Source: Chryseosolibacter sp044507775 (GTDB lineage Bacteria; Bacteroidota; Bacteroidia; Cytophagales; Cyclobacteriaceae). From it: a stretch of 64,000 nucleotides of DNA. Location: assembly GCA_044507775.1 (NCBI GenBank), contig JBIQIY010000011.1, positions 62,001 through 126,000 on the forward strand, read 5' to 3'. Positions 32,920-43,057 of the stretch are shown here, in pieces. Numbering within the stretch: the first letter of the stretch is position 1; the number at the start of each line of letters is the position of its first letter. The notes under the pieces were generated by a model. That model made no database searches and had not been told where the DNA came from. It saw only the letters and a list, made by a program, of their open reading frames with translations. A program made the translations under genes and the position numbers.

Positions 32920-33825
32920 GTGAGTATTAAACTTCATGAAATCGCCCAGCATACCAGTCTGGAAATCCTCGCCCGGCAGATGGTGGAGGGATTCATTACG
33001 GGCATGCATAAATCACCCTATCACGGCTTTTCCGTGGAATTTGCGGAACACCGCTTGTATAATGACGGGGAGAGTACGCGCCACATAGACTGGAAGGTTT
33101 ACGCCCGCACAGACCGGTTATTTTCCAAGCGATATGAAGAGGAAACCAACCTGAGATGTCTCATTGCGATTGACGTTTCCCCATCCATGTTTTACCCGGT
33201 CGAGACGCGCTCGAAGCTGAGATTCAGCATCTACGCCGCCTCCGCGCTGAGCTACCTCCTGCATCGGCAGCGGGATGCCGTTGGTTTGTGCTTCTTCTCC
33301 GATAGTATCAAGACCCTCACGCCTGTAAAGTCGGCCCCTACCCACCTCGACAAACTGTTTACGCTACTGGAAAACCTGTCCGATCAGAAAACACCGGAGG
33401 GTCAGACGCACGTAGCGCAGGTTCTCCATGAGATCGCTGAGAAGATTCACAAGCGGTCGCTGGTAGTAATTTTCAGTGACATGTTCGACGGGAACGAAAG
33501 TGCGGATGATCTCTTTAAAGCGCTGCAGCACCTTAAGCACAATAAGCACGAGGTTATCGTCTTCCATGTGACGGACCACCAGACGGAATTGAATTTCGAC
33601 TTCGATGACAGGCCGATGGAATTCATCGATCTGGAGACACGTGAAAAGGTCAGGTTAAATCCTGCGGATGTCAAACAACAGTACAGGATCGAAGCCGAAA
33701 AGTTCTACAAGAGTCTGAAAATGCGATGTAATCAGTACAAGATCGATTTCGTTGAGGCAGATGTCCAGACGGATTTCAATACCGTGCTGCAAACTTATTT
33801 GCTCAAGCGAGCGAAAATGCGTTAG
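32920..33825 (+). CDS. DUF58 domain-containing protein (vWA-like)
   Basis: 301 residues, starting at GTG 32920; the start MSIKLHEIAQHTSLEILARQMVEGFITG is usual for the family. The DUF58 motif HRLYNDGESTRHIDWKVYARTDRLFSKRYEEE is present. A von Willebrand A-like fold follows with a MIDAS-like site (LIAIDVSPSMFY, DxSxS) and VVIFSDMFDGN. Such proteins usually sit beside MoxR ATPases in a chaperone-like system for membrane proteins or gliding; no MoxR gene lies next to it here. The stop overlaps the convergent ferredoxin stop by 4 nt. Confidence 0.92.
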   Translation: MSIKLHEIAQHTSLEILARQMVEGFITGMHKSPYHGFSVEFAEHRLYNDGESTRHIDWKVYARTDRLFSKRYEEETNLRCLIAIDVSPSMFYPVETRSKLRFSIYAASALSYLLHRQRDAVGLCFFSDSIKTLTPVKSAPTHLDKLFTLLENLSDQKTPEGQTHVAQVLHEIAEKIHKRSLVVIFSDMFDGNESADDLFKALQHLKHNKHEVIVFHVTDHQTELNFDFDDRPMEFIDLETREKVRLNPADVKQQYRIEAEKFYKSLKMRCNQYKIDFVEADVQTDFNTVLQTYLLKRAKMR

Positions 33826-34184
33826 CTGTTCTGCTCCACCTCCTGGTGCAGCCACGCCTTCTTGGCAAGAAGTTCTTCCTTGGTTTCGACGTAATCGGGA
33901 TCGGGTACACAGCAATCGACAGGACAGACCGCGGCACACTGAGGTTCTTCATGAAAGCCGGTACACTCGGTACACTTGCCGGAAACGATATAATAAAATT
34001 CGTTGGAAACGGGAGCTTGAGGAGTCTTACCATCAATGGCCGTCCCATCCTCCAGTTCAACTTTTTCCAGCTTCGTGCCTCCAGCCCAATCCCATTCCCT
34101 TCCACCTTCATAAATGGCTGTGTTGGGGCACTCCGGCTCGCATGCACCGCAGTTGATGCATTCGTCGGTGATCATTATTGCCAT
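33822..34184 (-). CDS. 4Fe-4S dicluster ferredoxin
   Basis: 120 residues. Two cluster-binding motifs are visible: CINCGACEPECP near the N terminus (residues 9-20) and CTECTGFHEEPQCAAVCP in the second half (the C-x2-C-x8-C-x3-CP pattern of YfhL/Alvin-type ferredoxins). A ~40-residue insert separates them. It is a cytoplasmic electron carrier; its partner is unknown. It is transcribed divergently from the acyl-CoA reductase gene, an arrangement often seen in Bacteroidota. The promoter at 34215-34245 fits the Bacteroidota consensus well. Confidence 0.93.
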   Translation of the reverse strand: MAIMITDECINCGACEPECPNTAIYEGGREWDWAGGTKLEKVELEDGTAIDGKTPQAPVSNEFYYIVSGKCTECTGFHEEPQCAAVCPVDCCVPDPDYVETKEELLAKKAWLHQEVEQNS

Positions 34185-34214
34185 GCTTTTCCTACTTTTG
34201 AATCCTTAATACGA

Positions 34215-34245
34215 CAAAAATACGTCCAAATTGTTACTCTACAAA
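34215..34245 (-). promoter_or_regulatory. Bacteroidota-type promoter for the ferredoxin gene
   Basis: Read on the minus strand: TTTG (34245-34242), a 19-nt spacer, then TATTTTTG (34222-34215). Both elements and the spacing match the known Bacteroidota -33/-7 promoter. The predicted leader is about 25 nt before ATG 34184. Confidence 0.7.
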
Positions 34246-34268
34246 CGATATTGCGTATTCAAAAGTTT

Positions 34269-35276
34269 ATGACGACAGACGAACGATTGGCAGGGTTGGT
34301 CAAACTAGGGAAATATCTTCATGCAATCGATGAAGTCGAGTTCGAAGAACTGCTCCTCAAAGTGAAGAATGAAAATCCGTGGTTTACACCCGGCAGTGTA
34401 GACCTGGCGCTGGAAGGAATTCGCCGCTACCTGGAAGCTTCGCAACTCAAAAAATGGATAGCGTCATACAATCTCAGCGAGAGAAAATCCAAAACAATTG
34501 GCCTGGTCATGGCCGGGAACATTCCGCTGGCCGGGTTTCACGATCTCCTTTGCGTGCTGATCAGCGGTCATGTGGCAATGGCTAAATTATCATCAAAGGA
34601 CTCCATCCTTCCGACATTCCTGTTGAAGAAGCTGGTGACCATCGAACCGCGTTTTGAGCCATTCATTGTGCTTCCTCCGCGGCTGAAAAATTTCGACGCC
34701 GTGATCGCCACCGGCAGTGACAACTCCGCACGGTACTTTCACTATTACTTCGACAAGTATCCCCACATAATCCGAAAGAACCGATCATCCTGTGCAATCT
34801 TGTCCGGATCTGAAGCCAGCGATGAACTCATGCTTTTGGGCCGAGATGTATTCAGTTATTTCGGATTGGGATGCCGCAACGTCTCAAAGATCTTTGTCCC
34901 CTCCGATTTTGATCCCACGCGGCTGATTCACGCATGGGACATTTACGTCGATATCATTCACCACCACAAATACCACAACAACTACGACTATCAGAAATCG
35001 ATTCTGCTCGTCAACAAACTTCCATTTTATGATTCAGGGTTTGTAATCCTCCAGGAAAACGAGAAACTCGTATCGCCGATTTCCGTCGTATACCTCGAGC
35101 GCTATACCAACGCCGATGATCTGTCAAGGAAGGTAGAATTGTCTGCCGATAAGATTCAGTGCATTGTCGGAAACACGGGTCCCGCCACTGTCCCCTTCGG
35201 ACAAGCGCAAACACCGGAGCTCTGGGACTACGCAGACCGTGTGGATACGATGAGATTTCTCGAAATGCTTCACTAG
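34269..35276 (+). CDS. Acyl-CoA reductase (LuxC-like aldehyde dehydrogenase family)
   Basis: 335 residues from the ATG at 34269; MTTDERLAGLVKLGKYLHAI is the usual start, and the open frame upstream runs antisense to ferredoxin. The body has KTIGLVMAGNIPLAGFHDLL, VIATGSDNSARYFHYYF and YFGLGCRNVSKIFVP, in which Cys202 lies where aldehyde dehydrogenase-fold enzymes place their catalytic Cys. LuxC-type proteins reduce fatty acyl-CoA or acyl groups to aldehydes with NADPH. The in vivo substrate is unknown. The stop overlaps the convergent giant gene's stop by 4 nt. Confidence 0.88.
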   Translation: MTTDERLAGLVKLGKYLHAIDEVEFEELLLKVKNENPWFTPGSVDLALEGIRRYLEASQLKKWIASYNLSERKSKTIGLVMAGNIPLAGFHDLLCVLISGHVAMAKLSSKDSILPTFLLKKLVTIEPRFEPFIVLPPRLKNFDAVIATGSDNSARYFHYYFDKYPHIIRKNRSSCAILSGSEASDELMLLGRDVFSYFGLGCRNVSKIFVPSDFDPTRLIHAWDIYVDIIHHHKYHNNYDYQKSILLVNKLPFYDSGFVILQENEKLVSPISVVYLERYTNADDLSRKVELSADKIQCIVGNTGPATVPFGQAQTPELWDYADRVDTMRFLEMLH

Positions 35277-38200
35277 GGTTTTGGCCCGCGGATAATTTCC
35301 ACCCATCCTGTCAGCGAGTCATTCGCCGAGATTTGGAGGCGGTAGAAATAAACGCCGTCCGCCGCGCCGGTTCCATCCCAGTTGTTCTGGTAGTTGTCGG
35401 ACGCAAACACTTCCTTGCCCCATCGGTTTGTAATCACCAGTCGATTTTGCGCCGACTCCTGCGGAAGGTTCCGGATAAAGAACACGTCGTTGGCCCCATC
35501 GTTGTTTGGCGTGAACAGGTTGGGAATAAACAGATCGACATCCAGCGGAACGCGCGCCTCCAGGTCGATCTCGCATCCCTGGGAATCCCTCACCACGACC
35601 AGGTATTTTCCAGGGGGAATATGGTCATACGACATTTCAATCTGCTGATTGCTGTTGATGCCAGCCTCCTGGAAATCGGTTGAATGGTACGGCAGCGAAT
35701 CCAGCTCGATCTTGACGTCATAGGGAAATACTCCACCGGAAAATCCGACGACGTTCAGTTTGCCGGTGGGAATATCCGGATAAGACTTGTCTACTCCGCC
35801 GATCCGGGCTGACAGTGTCTCCGGCACTGTGAAGTCAAATGTTTGAGATGAAAAGTTGCACACTACCTCAAACTGGAATTGGATGACCTTGATGCGATAT
35901 TCCCCTGGCGTGCGCAGGAATGCGTAGTCGTTGTGGCTGAGATAGATCTCTCCGTCAGCCGGGAATTGCTGATAAATGATCTCCGGCGGATCTGAACTGG
36001 CTTTCTTCGACACCTGGATTTCAAGTGGAGCGCCTCCCGTCTCGCCGGTGACATTTGCCAACACAAGCGAAAGCTCGTTGTTCTGGCAGTCCGGCTGGAG
36101 GTCAAACGTGATGTCGTAAACTCCGAAAATATTAATCGGTGCGCTGCGCGTGGGACAAGCCGCGGTGTTGGATCGGACATACACATAATACTGCCCTCTC
36201 TCGAGGTTGTCAAAGATCACGGACGGGTTATTGTAAGGCAGATAATCTTCATCCTGTGGAGGATTGAATTGATCGGTGCTCAGGGCAACCTGAAACGCGC
36301 CGAGGTCGGTGATCGTCAACGTAATCGCTCCACTGCGACCTCCGTTCGTGCAGTTTGCATCGGACTTGCTGATGACGGTATTGATAAAGCCCGGGAAAGT
36401 CACGTTGGCAGGGAAGTCAGCTTCACAGCCCAATGCGTCGCGCACGCGCACGGTGTACGCCCCTCCGGGAAGGCCGTTGAAGTTTACAGATGACTGGAAC
36501 GACTGGCCTCCGTCAATCGAGTAAGTGAAAGGGCCATCATTTCCGCCGGCCGCAACAATGTTGGTGATGGCACCATCATTTCCGTTGCACGTTGCGGGAG
36601 TAATGTCGAACGAAGCGCTAATGGGCAGGACTGATTCCGGAACGACAACCGTCACCGACGAGTAACAAACGTCTCCGGCATTCCTTCTTACGCTGATCAC
36701 TTGCTGGAAAGTTGGCGCGGGCCCCGCGCGAAGCCCTGTAATCTGTCCTCCTGCAGTAAATGGTTTGAACGGGTCTGTCAGTCCGGCATCAAGCGACCAC
36801 TCAAGAATGTTTCCTGTCTCGCCAGGAACGTCGAGCGTCAACATCCCCGTAGCGGTACCAAAACACTTGGGACTGACGATGTTCGAGACAACAGGCGTGC
36901 CTACGGTGCCGGACTGATCGATGGAGAAGATTCCGGTTTTAACGCACGAAGGATCTCCATATTCGATTGTGTAGTTATAGTTGCCGACCGGGAGCAGGTT
37001 GAAAACGCTGTCGTTGAAATTTGTTCGCGTAATGGCGAGGCCGGTAGAAGAGATCCCGTCAATGGTGATCTTGACTCCTGTGTTATTTACCGCGGGAGTA
37101 AAGGGTTTGATGCTCATCACCATTCGCCCATCCGAGTTCGTGCAAGTGGCGGGTTCCGGTTTGGGGATGATAACCACCGTTGCGCAATTGCCACCGATAC
37201 ACATTGGATCGGTCGGCGCAAGCACAGTCACCTGGATGACATCACTGTCTGTGCAGCCATTGAAGTCGTATGTGACATTCACATTTACCACACCTGATTG
37301 GCCAGAGGGGTCAAACATATTTCCGGCAACTCCGGCACCCGAAAATGTAAATAGGCCTCCCGACGGCGTTGGAGTGACGAGGGTAAGAAGGTTGACCAAT
37401 CCTCCGTTTTGGCAGGCGGTTTTGTTGGTCACCGCGATGGACGCAGTGGTCGCAACATCAATGTCAAATGTAGCCGGTGCAGCCGCACATCCGCCAACGG
37501 TATAATTAACCGTAATGGTCTCTGTGCCGGAGAGTCCGGACGGGTCGAAACTACTTCCCGTCACCTGGTTTCCTGTGAAGGTGAACGTTCCGCCTGCCGG
37601 GATCGCTGATACCAGCGTTGTCAGGTCGATGTCTGCAGCCCCTTCACAGACGACCAACGGCGTTGCCGGCACTGTTGTAGTGGCTGTGTTCGTAACCGTT
37701 ATGTTGAGCGTACCCTGCGGTGCATTGCAGGAACCATTCGAGTAGTCAACGGTAATGGGAATGCTGCCCGCAAGACCGGTTGGATCAAAATTATTTCCGG
37801 AAATGGCCGGATGTCCCACGAAAGTGAATGTACCTCCCGCGGGAACCTCGTCGACGAAATCGCGGAGATCTACAACGCCACCCGATTCACAGATCAGCTG
37901 ATCGTGAATGACGAGAGTTGCCGCGTCCAATACCTGCACCGTTACATCCGCGGGTTGCGTTTCACCGCACGCGTAGACGGCGGTCACCTGGAAAGCTGTG
38001 GCTCCCGCGACTGACATATCAAGTTCGGCGGCCGCCGGTGTGTAATTCGCTCCTGAAAATACAAGCGTCCCATTCTTGTACCAGTTGAAACCGGTCACTG
38101 CCGCGTCGGGGCTTGAGGCCGCCAGCACAGGCGCGGGCGAATTAACGCAGAGCTGAACGGGTGAAACGACATCCGGGCGGGACACTTCTTCGTAATCAAA

Positions 38201-41200
38201 ACTCAACCTCGAATATCCTCCACTCTCAAAGTACTGAATCTCCAATGAGTGAACGCCTGCCGTCAGACAGATGGGCTGGCTGGTATACGGCGTGTAGGAA
38301 TGCAGTGCAAATGCTGCCGCGGGCAGTACGTCTACACCGTCAATCAGTAACCTCACGCCGTCATCCGATCCCACTGTGAACCGGTAAACTCCTTCCGTGA
38401 ACGTCTTGTTCATCTTGTAGCGCAAGCTGAAGTTGTCAAGATAGCTTCCGCATACGTTGGGCCCCTGCAACGGGGCCGCCATTCCAAGGTCAAGGTTAAA
38501 TTCGTCAGTGGTCGTATTGTAGGTCGAGACACCGCTCATGTTATCAATGTCCGCAGCTTCGATGTAACCACGATACTTGGATGTGTTGAAATCGATCTTG
38601 CCGGGAATCGCAGCGGGGTCGCCCGAGTCGTCGTAGGCATAACCGATCCACGATTCATTTCCCGCTGTCGTCTGGTCTCCGGAGATCGCCATGAAGGTGA
38701 TCACGAGGTTGTCACTCGCTGCGGGGCAAGGCCCGGCAGGATTGTTGGTCGTTGCGGTGAGGGTTACCGTCCCGTTCACCAGGTCGTTTGCGCCTGGAGT
38801 ATACGTCGCTGTAGCGCTTGTTGGATTGCTAAAGATGCCATCGCCAGAAGTGGTCCATGTCATTGACGTTGCAGACCCTCCAATCACCGCTCCCAGGATT
38901 GCGTTGGCGCCGAGGCAGACGCTTTGATCACTACCCGCGGTAACAGTAGCCGCAGGGTTAATCGTGATTACTACATTATCGGTGGTTCCCGCGCAGACGC
39001 CGGTCGTCGATGCCGTCAGCGTCACAGACCCGTTCGCGATATCGGTTGACCCTGGTGTGTAGGTGGCGTTGGTGTCGGTGTTGTCGTCGAAGGTACCATT
39101 TCCGGAGGTACTCCATAATAATCCCGTGGCCGATCCGCCGAATGTGGCATTGAGAACGATCGAGGCATTGGAGCAAATTGTTTGAGGCACGCCCGCATCG
39201 ACAGTCGACGGCGGAGCAATGGTTATGACAACTACGTCACTGACGGGAGCGCAGGGTCCCGTGGTGGTCATCGTCAGTGTAACGGTGCCATTCGCAATGT
39301 CCGCGACGCCCGGGGTGTAAACTGCATTTGGCAGCGACGCATCATCGAAGGATCCGTCGCCCGGGGTAGTCCAGGTGATTCCGGTTGTACCAGTGAAACT
39401 TCCTGCAAGCGTCGCGGTTCCGCCTTCGCAGATAGTTTGTGGCGATCCTGCATCCGCGGTTGCCCCTGGCGTGACCGTGATGAGGACATCATCGGATACA
39501 GCTACGCAGGCGCCGGCGGGATCATCCGTTGTCAGTCGCAACGTATAGACTCCGGCAACAGTGGCCGAGAAGGTAACAGAAGAAGGCGTTGCCGTCTGAG
39601 TGATATCGCTTAAAAGGCCGTCGCCGCCAGCGGGTTGGTTAACGATGCTCCAGGCGCCAGTGGTTGCTGTACCACTTACGGATGAGCCCGCGAGCGTTGC
39701 AGTTCCCGCGACACAGATCGACTGGGCGCCACCGGCTTCCGCAACCGGGCCCGGGTCAAGTGTAATGATCACAGCGTCGGTCGCAGATGTACACGGTCCG
39801 CTCGGGTCGTCCGTTGTGAGTGTAAGCGTCACCGTCCCCGCGGCAATGTCGGCGGGACCCGGAGTATAGATTGCCGCGAGCGCACTCGCATCATCAAAAG
39901 TTCCGTCTCCGGAAGTCGTCCATCCAGCGCTGGAGGCCGCGCCGCCGATGACTCCCGCAAGGGTTACGGGGCTGCCCGAACAAATTGTTTGTGGAGCTCC
40001 GGCATCCGCAGTGGGTGCCGGATTGATGGTGATCAAAACGCTATCTCTCACTGCAAGACAAGGGCCGGCAGGATCATCGGTCGTATAGATCAGTCTAGCC
40101 GATCCGTTGGCCAGATCGTTAGGCCCGGGGGTGTAGACCGCAGCGGGAGACGTATCGTCATCAAAGGTTCCATCACCTTTGGTTGACCAGGTGGCGGTGG
40201 TGGCGGCGCCGCCAAATGTTCCGGCGAGCAGAGCCGCGCCTCCTGCACAAATAGTCTGTGCTGCGCCGGCATCTACCGTGGCGGCGGCGTCAATGGTGAT
40301 GTCAATATTATCCGCGACCGGGACGCACGGTCCGGCAGGGTCATTCGTAGTCAGGGTGAGTGTAACCAGACCTGCCGCGATATCCGCAGCGCCGGGCGTA
40401 TAAACGGCGTTCAATGCTGTTGCATTGTCAAAGGTTCCGTCGCCGGATGATGTCCACGAGGCAGACGAGGCTGCACCTCCGATCGTACCGGCGAGAATCA
40501 CTGTGCTCCCTGCGCAGATCGTCTGAGCAGCTCCTGCATCTGCTGTAGGTAATTCCTCAAGGGTGATGATGACGTCGTCGGTCGCCGGCAAACACGGACC
40601 CGCCGGGTCATTAGTAGTAAACGTCAGTGTTACCGTACCGTTTGCCAGGTCCGTTGGACCAGGAGTGTATACTGCTCCGGGCAGGGTGTTGTTGTCGAAC
40701 GAACCGTCACCGGAAGTCGACCACGTGGCGCTCGAAGCGCTTCCTCCAAAAATTCCGGCGAGCGTGACTGTACTTCCCTGGCACGTTGTCTGGGGCGGCC
40801 CCGCGTCGACAGTAGCCAGTGCGTTGATGGTAATGACAACATCATCCGCGGCGCCGACACAAGGCCCGGCGGGATCATTAGTTGTTAGCGTTAGGGTCAC
40901 CGTGCCGGCGGCGACGTCGGCCGCTCCTGGCGTATAGATGGCATTCAGAGAACTGGCGTTGTCAAACGTTCCGTCGCCGGACGACGTCCAGGTAGCACTC
41001 GCGGCAGAGCCGCCGATGACTCCGGCTAGGGGAACGGTACTGCCCGTGCAAATGGTTTGCGGAGCACCTGCATCCACCGTTGGCATGGGGTCAATGGTTA
41101 TGACCACATTGTCGGTCGCGGGCAAGCAAGGTCCGGCCGGGTCATTCGTGGTAAGCGTGAGCGTCGCAGTACCTGCGGCGATGTCCGCCGGGCCGGGAGT

Positions 41201-43057
41201 ATAGATAGCCGTTGGCGACGTGTCATCGTCGAAGATTCCGTCACCTGATGTTGACCAAAGTACGCTGGTGGCCCCGCCGGCAAAAGATCCTGCCATTATC
41301 ACAGTCGACCCCTCGCAAATCGCCTGGGCCGGGCCGGCCTCGACAATAGCCATGGCGTTGATCGTGATCAGGACGTTGTCATTCGCGGCCACACAGGGTC
41401 CTGCAGGATCATTACTCGTGAGGGTAAGGGTCACATTTCCGGCCGCGACGTCACTTGCGCCGGGCGTGTAGATAGCGTTTAGCGCACTTGCGTTGTTAAA
41501 GGTTCCGTCGCCCGATGTCGTCCATGTTGCGCTCGCAGCAGAGCCGCCGATTATTCCTGCAAGCGTAACCGTTGATCCCGAACAAACCGCTTGTGGGGCT
41601 CCTGCGTCGACGACCGGACTCGGGTCGATGGTAATAATGACATTGTCACTGGCGGGGAGACAAGGTCCCGGAGGGTCGTTCGTCGTATACGTAAGCGTGA
41701 CAGTTGTATTGGCGACGTCGTTGGGGCCGGGGGTATAGACAGCTGTCGCAGAGGTGTTGTCATCGAACGTTCCGTCGCCAGAAGTAGACCAGGTGGCGCT
41801 GGTGGCGGCGCTGCCGAAAGATCCCGCAAGTGTAGCCGTACCGTTGGAACAGATCGTCTGGGCGGGGCCCGCCTCCACGACGACCGCTGCGCTTACCGTG
41901 ATGATGACATTATCGTTTACGGCGACACACGGTCCCGCGGGGTCGTTTGTTGTCAGTGTCAGCGTTACAGTTCCCGCGCTGATATCCCCCGCTCCCGGCG
42001 TGTATACAGCGTTCAACAAAGTGTTGTTGTTAAAGCTCCCATCGCCAGAGGTAGTCCAGGTCGCGCTGGACGCCGAGCCGCCGATCACACCTGCGAGAAG
42101 CACGGTGGATCCGGAACATACAGTTTGTGCGGGGCCCGCGTCGACGGTTGCGGGCGCGTCACTGGTGATATCGACTTGATCCCCGATGCCCGGACAGACA
42201 CCGTTGGTATCGGTTATGGTCCACGTAAGGGTATTCACGCCCACTGCAAGATTGCTCACGACGGCGTTAGGAGCGCTGGCGTTGGGAAAAAACGCAACAC
42301 CCGGGGGGCCGGTCCACAAGCCTGACTCTCCGGCTCCGGGCGAGTTTGCGCTCAGGTTAGCCGTTGGTCCGCATACGGTCTGGTCGGCGCCCGCCAGGGG
42401 CATCGTTGCAATCGGAACGTCAATGGTGGTTGCAAAGACGCAGTGATTGGCGTCCGCGATTTCGACGGAATACGAGCCTCCATCCAGGTTCGGGAAAACA
42501 TGATTACCAGCAGGCGCTCCGTTGGTATTGGCAATGGGGGTCACCGCTGTCGGCCAGCTGATATCATAGGGAGCGACTCCTCCCGTAATATTCAAGGTAA
42601 TAGAACCGTCAGCGTTTGGTCCTCCGCTAACCGGATTGCAATCCGGGTCGATCGTTACCGCAGCGTTGAGCGCGCTGCCGGAGCTCACCGTGATGCCCGT
42701 GCCTCCAATATTGACGAATCCACCTCCGAAGCAGTTAACACGGATGATATAATCTCCATTGGAGACGTTTCCGAACTCCACCCCTCCTACGGCCCCGGGC
42801 GGCAAAGGTATTCCGGAATTAACCGTCACGGGCCCCAAGGGATCAGACACGTACTCGCCAAGGGTTAAGCTATAGAGAAAATAAGAACTGCCGGGATCAC
42901 CATCGTAAAAATAGGCGCGAAGCGTGCTGCTTCCGCCGGCGTTATTGCATACTTCGATGACTGTTGATCCTGACGAAGGACAGACCGCCTGTGCCGTGAT
43001 TGCCGGCGAAACCAGCAAGATTGAAAAAAACAGGATCTTGTTCAGTAATCGATTCAT
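35273..43057 (-). CDS. Giant T9SS type B surface protein with tandem repeats and PA14 domain
   Basis: 2594 residues. A signal peptide ends PAITAQA (about residue 24). After ~280 residues of SprB-like and Ig-like modules come 13 tandem ~88-residue repeats (about residues 303-1453), each starting near VDAGxxQTIC and ending near VxITI. A PA14-type domain follows (about 1470-1610: YRFTVGSDDGVRLLIDGVDV, LEIQYFESGG). More gliding-type modules follow, with SprB-like repeats at about 1930-2280. The C terminus (about 2510-2594: FIPNLFTPNNDGANDVF ... WDGTGAADGVYFYRL) is a T9SS type B sorting domain. It is probably a surface adhesin or gliding component; the PA14 domain suggests carbohydrate contact (inference). 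It starts inside the stop of the upstream small gene (ATGA, 43054-43057). Confidence 0.93.
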   Translation of the reverse strand: MNRLLNKILFFSILLVSPAITAQAVCPSSGSTVIEVCNNAGGSSTLRAYFYDGDPGSSYFLYSLTLGEYVSDPLGPVTVNSGIPLPPGAVGGVEFGNVSNGDYIIRVNCFGGGFVNIGGTGITVSSGSALNAAVTIDPDCNPVSGGPNADGSITLNITGGVAPYDISWPTAVTPIANTNGAPAGNHVFPNLDGGSYSVEIADANHCVFATTIDVPIATMPLAGADQTVCGPTANLSANSPGAGESGLWTGPPGVAFFPNASAPNAVVSNLAVGVNTLTWTITDTNGVCPGIGDQVDITSDAPATVDAGPAQTVCSGSTVLLAGVIGGSASSATWTTSGDGSFNNNTLLNAVYTPGAGDISAGTVTLTLTTNDPAGPCVAVNDNVIITVSAAVVVEAGPAQTICSNGTATLAGSFGSAATSATWSTSGDGTFDDNTSATAVYTPGPNDVANTTVTLTYTTNDPPGPCLPASDNVIITIDPSPVVDAGAPQAVCSGSTVTLAGIIGGSAASATWTTSGDGTFNNASALNAIYTPGASDVAAGNVTLTLTSNDPAGPCVAANDNVLITINAMAIVEAGPAQAICEGSTVIMAGSFAGGATSVLWSTSGDGIFDDDTSPTAIYTPGPADIAAGTATLTLTTNDPAGPCLPATDNVVITIDPMPTVDAGAPQTICTGSTVPLAGVIGGSAASATWTSSGDGTFDNASSLNAIYTPGAADVAAGTVTLTLTTNDPAGPCVGAADDVVITINALATVDAGPPQTTCQGSTVTLAGIFGGSASSATWSTSGDGSFDNNTLPGAVYTPGPTDLANGTVTLTFTTNDPAGPCLPATDDVIITLEELPTADAGAAQTICAGSTVILAGTIGGAASSASWTSSGDGTFDNATALNAVYTPGAADIAAGLVTLTLTTNDPAGPCVPVADNIDITIDAAATVDAGAAQTICAGGAALLAGTFGGAATTATWSTKGDGTFDDDTSPAAVYTPGPNDLANGSARLIYTTDDPAGPCLAVRDSVLITINPAPTADAGAPQTICSGSPVTLAGVIGGAASSAGWTTSGDGTFDDASALAAIYTPGPADIAAGTVTLTLTTDDPSGPCTSATDAVIITLDPGPVAEAGGAQSICVAGTATLAGSSVSGTATTGAWSIVNQPAGGDGLLSDITQTATPSSVTFSATVAGVYTLRLTTDDPAGACVAVSDDVLITVTPGATADAGSPQTICEGGTATLAGSFTGTTGITWTTPGDGSFDDASLPNAVYTPGVADIANGTVTLTMTTTGPCAPVSDVVVITIAPPSTVDAGVPQTICSNASIVLNATFGGSATGLLWSTSGNGTFDDNTDTNATYTPGSTDIANGSVTLTASTTGVCAGTTDNVVITINPAATVTAGSDQSVCLGANAILGAVIGGSATSMTWTTSGDGIFSNPTSATATYTPGANDLVNGTVTLTATTNNPAGPCPAASDNLVITFMAISGDQTTAGNESWIGYAYDDSGDPAAIPGKIDFNTSKYRGYIEAADIDNMSGVSTYNTTTDEFNLDLGMAAPLQGPNVCGSYLDNFSLRYKMNKTFTEGVYRFTVGSDDGVRLLIDGVDVLPAAAFALHSYTPYTSQPICLTAGVHSLEIQYFESGGYSRLSFDYEEVSRPDVVSPVQLCVNSPAPVLAASSPDAAVTGFNWYKNGTLVFSGANYTPAAAELDMSVAGATAFQVTAVYACGETQPADVTVQVLDAATLVIHDQLICESGGVVDLRDFVDEVPAGGTFTFVGHPAISGNNFDPTGLAGSIPITVDYSNGSCNAPQGTLNITVTNTATTTVPATPLVVCEGAADIDLTTLVSAIPAGGTFTFTGNQVTGSSFDPSGLSGTETITVNYTVGGCAAAPATFDIDVATTASIAVTNKTACQNGGLVNLLTLVTPTPSGGLFTFSGAGVAGNMFDPSGQSGVVNVNVTYDFNGCTDSDVIQVTVLAPTDPMCIGGNCATVVIIPKPEPATCTNSDGRMVMSIKPFTPAVNNTGVKITIDGISSTGLAITRTNFNDSVFNLLPVGNYNYTIEYGDPSCVKTGIFSIDQSGTVGTPVVSNIVSPKCFGTATGMLTLDVPGETGNILEWSLDAGLTDPFKPFTAGGQITGLRAGPAPTFQQVISVRRNAGDVCYSSVTVVVPESVLPISASFDITPATCNGNDGAITNIVAAGGNDGPFTYSIDGGQSFQSSVNFNGLPGGAYTVRVRDALGCEADFPANVTFPGFINTVISKSDANCTNGGRSGAITLTITDLGAFQVALSTDQFNPPQDEDYLPYNNPSVIFDNLERGQYYVYVRSNTAACPTRSAPINIFGVYDITFDLQPDCQNNELSLVLANVTGETGGAPLEIQVSKKASSDPPEIIYQQFPADGEIYLSHNDYAFLRTPGEYRIKVIQFQFEVVCNFSSQTFDFTVPETLSARIGGVDKSYPDIPTGKLNVVGFSGGVFPYDVKIELDSLPYHSTDFQEAGINSNQQIEMSYDHIPPGKYLVVVRDSQGCEIDLEARVPLDVDLFIPNLFTPNNDGANDVFFIRNLPQESAQNRLVITNRWGKEVFASDNYQNNWDGTGAADGVYFYRLQISANDSLTGWVEIIRGPKP
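38700..42150 (-). repeat. Coding tandem repeats of about 264 bp in the T9SS type B gene
   Basis: Thirteen units of ~88 codons lie in tandem with strong nucleotide similarity. Odd and even units differ: one type carries GGSASSATW and SALNAIYTPGAADVAAG, the other GATSATW and TSPTAVYTPGPNDLANG. The array therefore looks built from duplicated two-unit blocks. Three distal units (10, 11 and 13 by order) are more diverged. Confidence 0.88.

Noticed and set aside
33846..34268. A 141-codon N-terminal extension of the acyl-CoA reductase
   Set aside because: It is antisense to the ferredoxin gene, and its residues match no LuxC-type N terminus. The ATG at 34269 gives the normal length and start.
36200..42900. 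Several plus-strand open frames of 60-244 codons opposite the giant T9SS gene
   Set aside because: They are shadows of the tandem coding repeats. They recur with the same period, and their translations are low in hydrophobic structure and show no family match.
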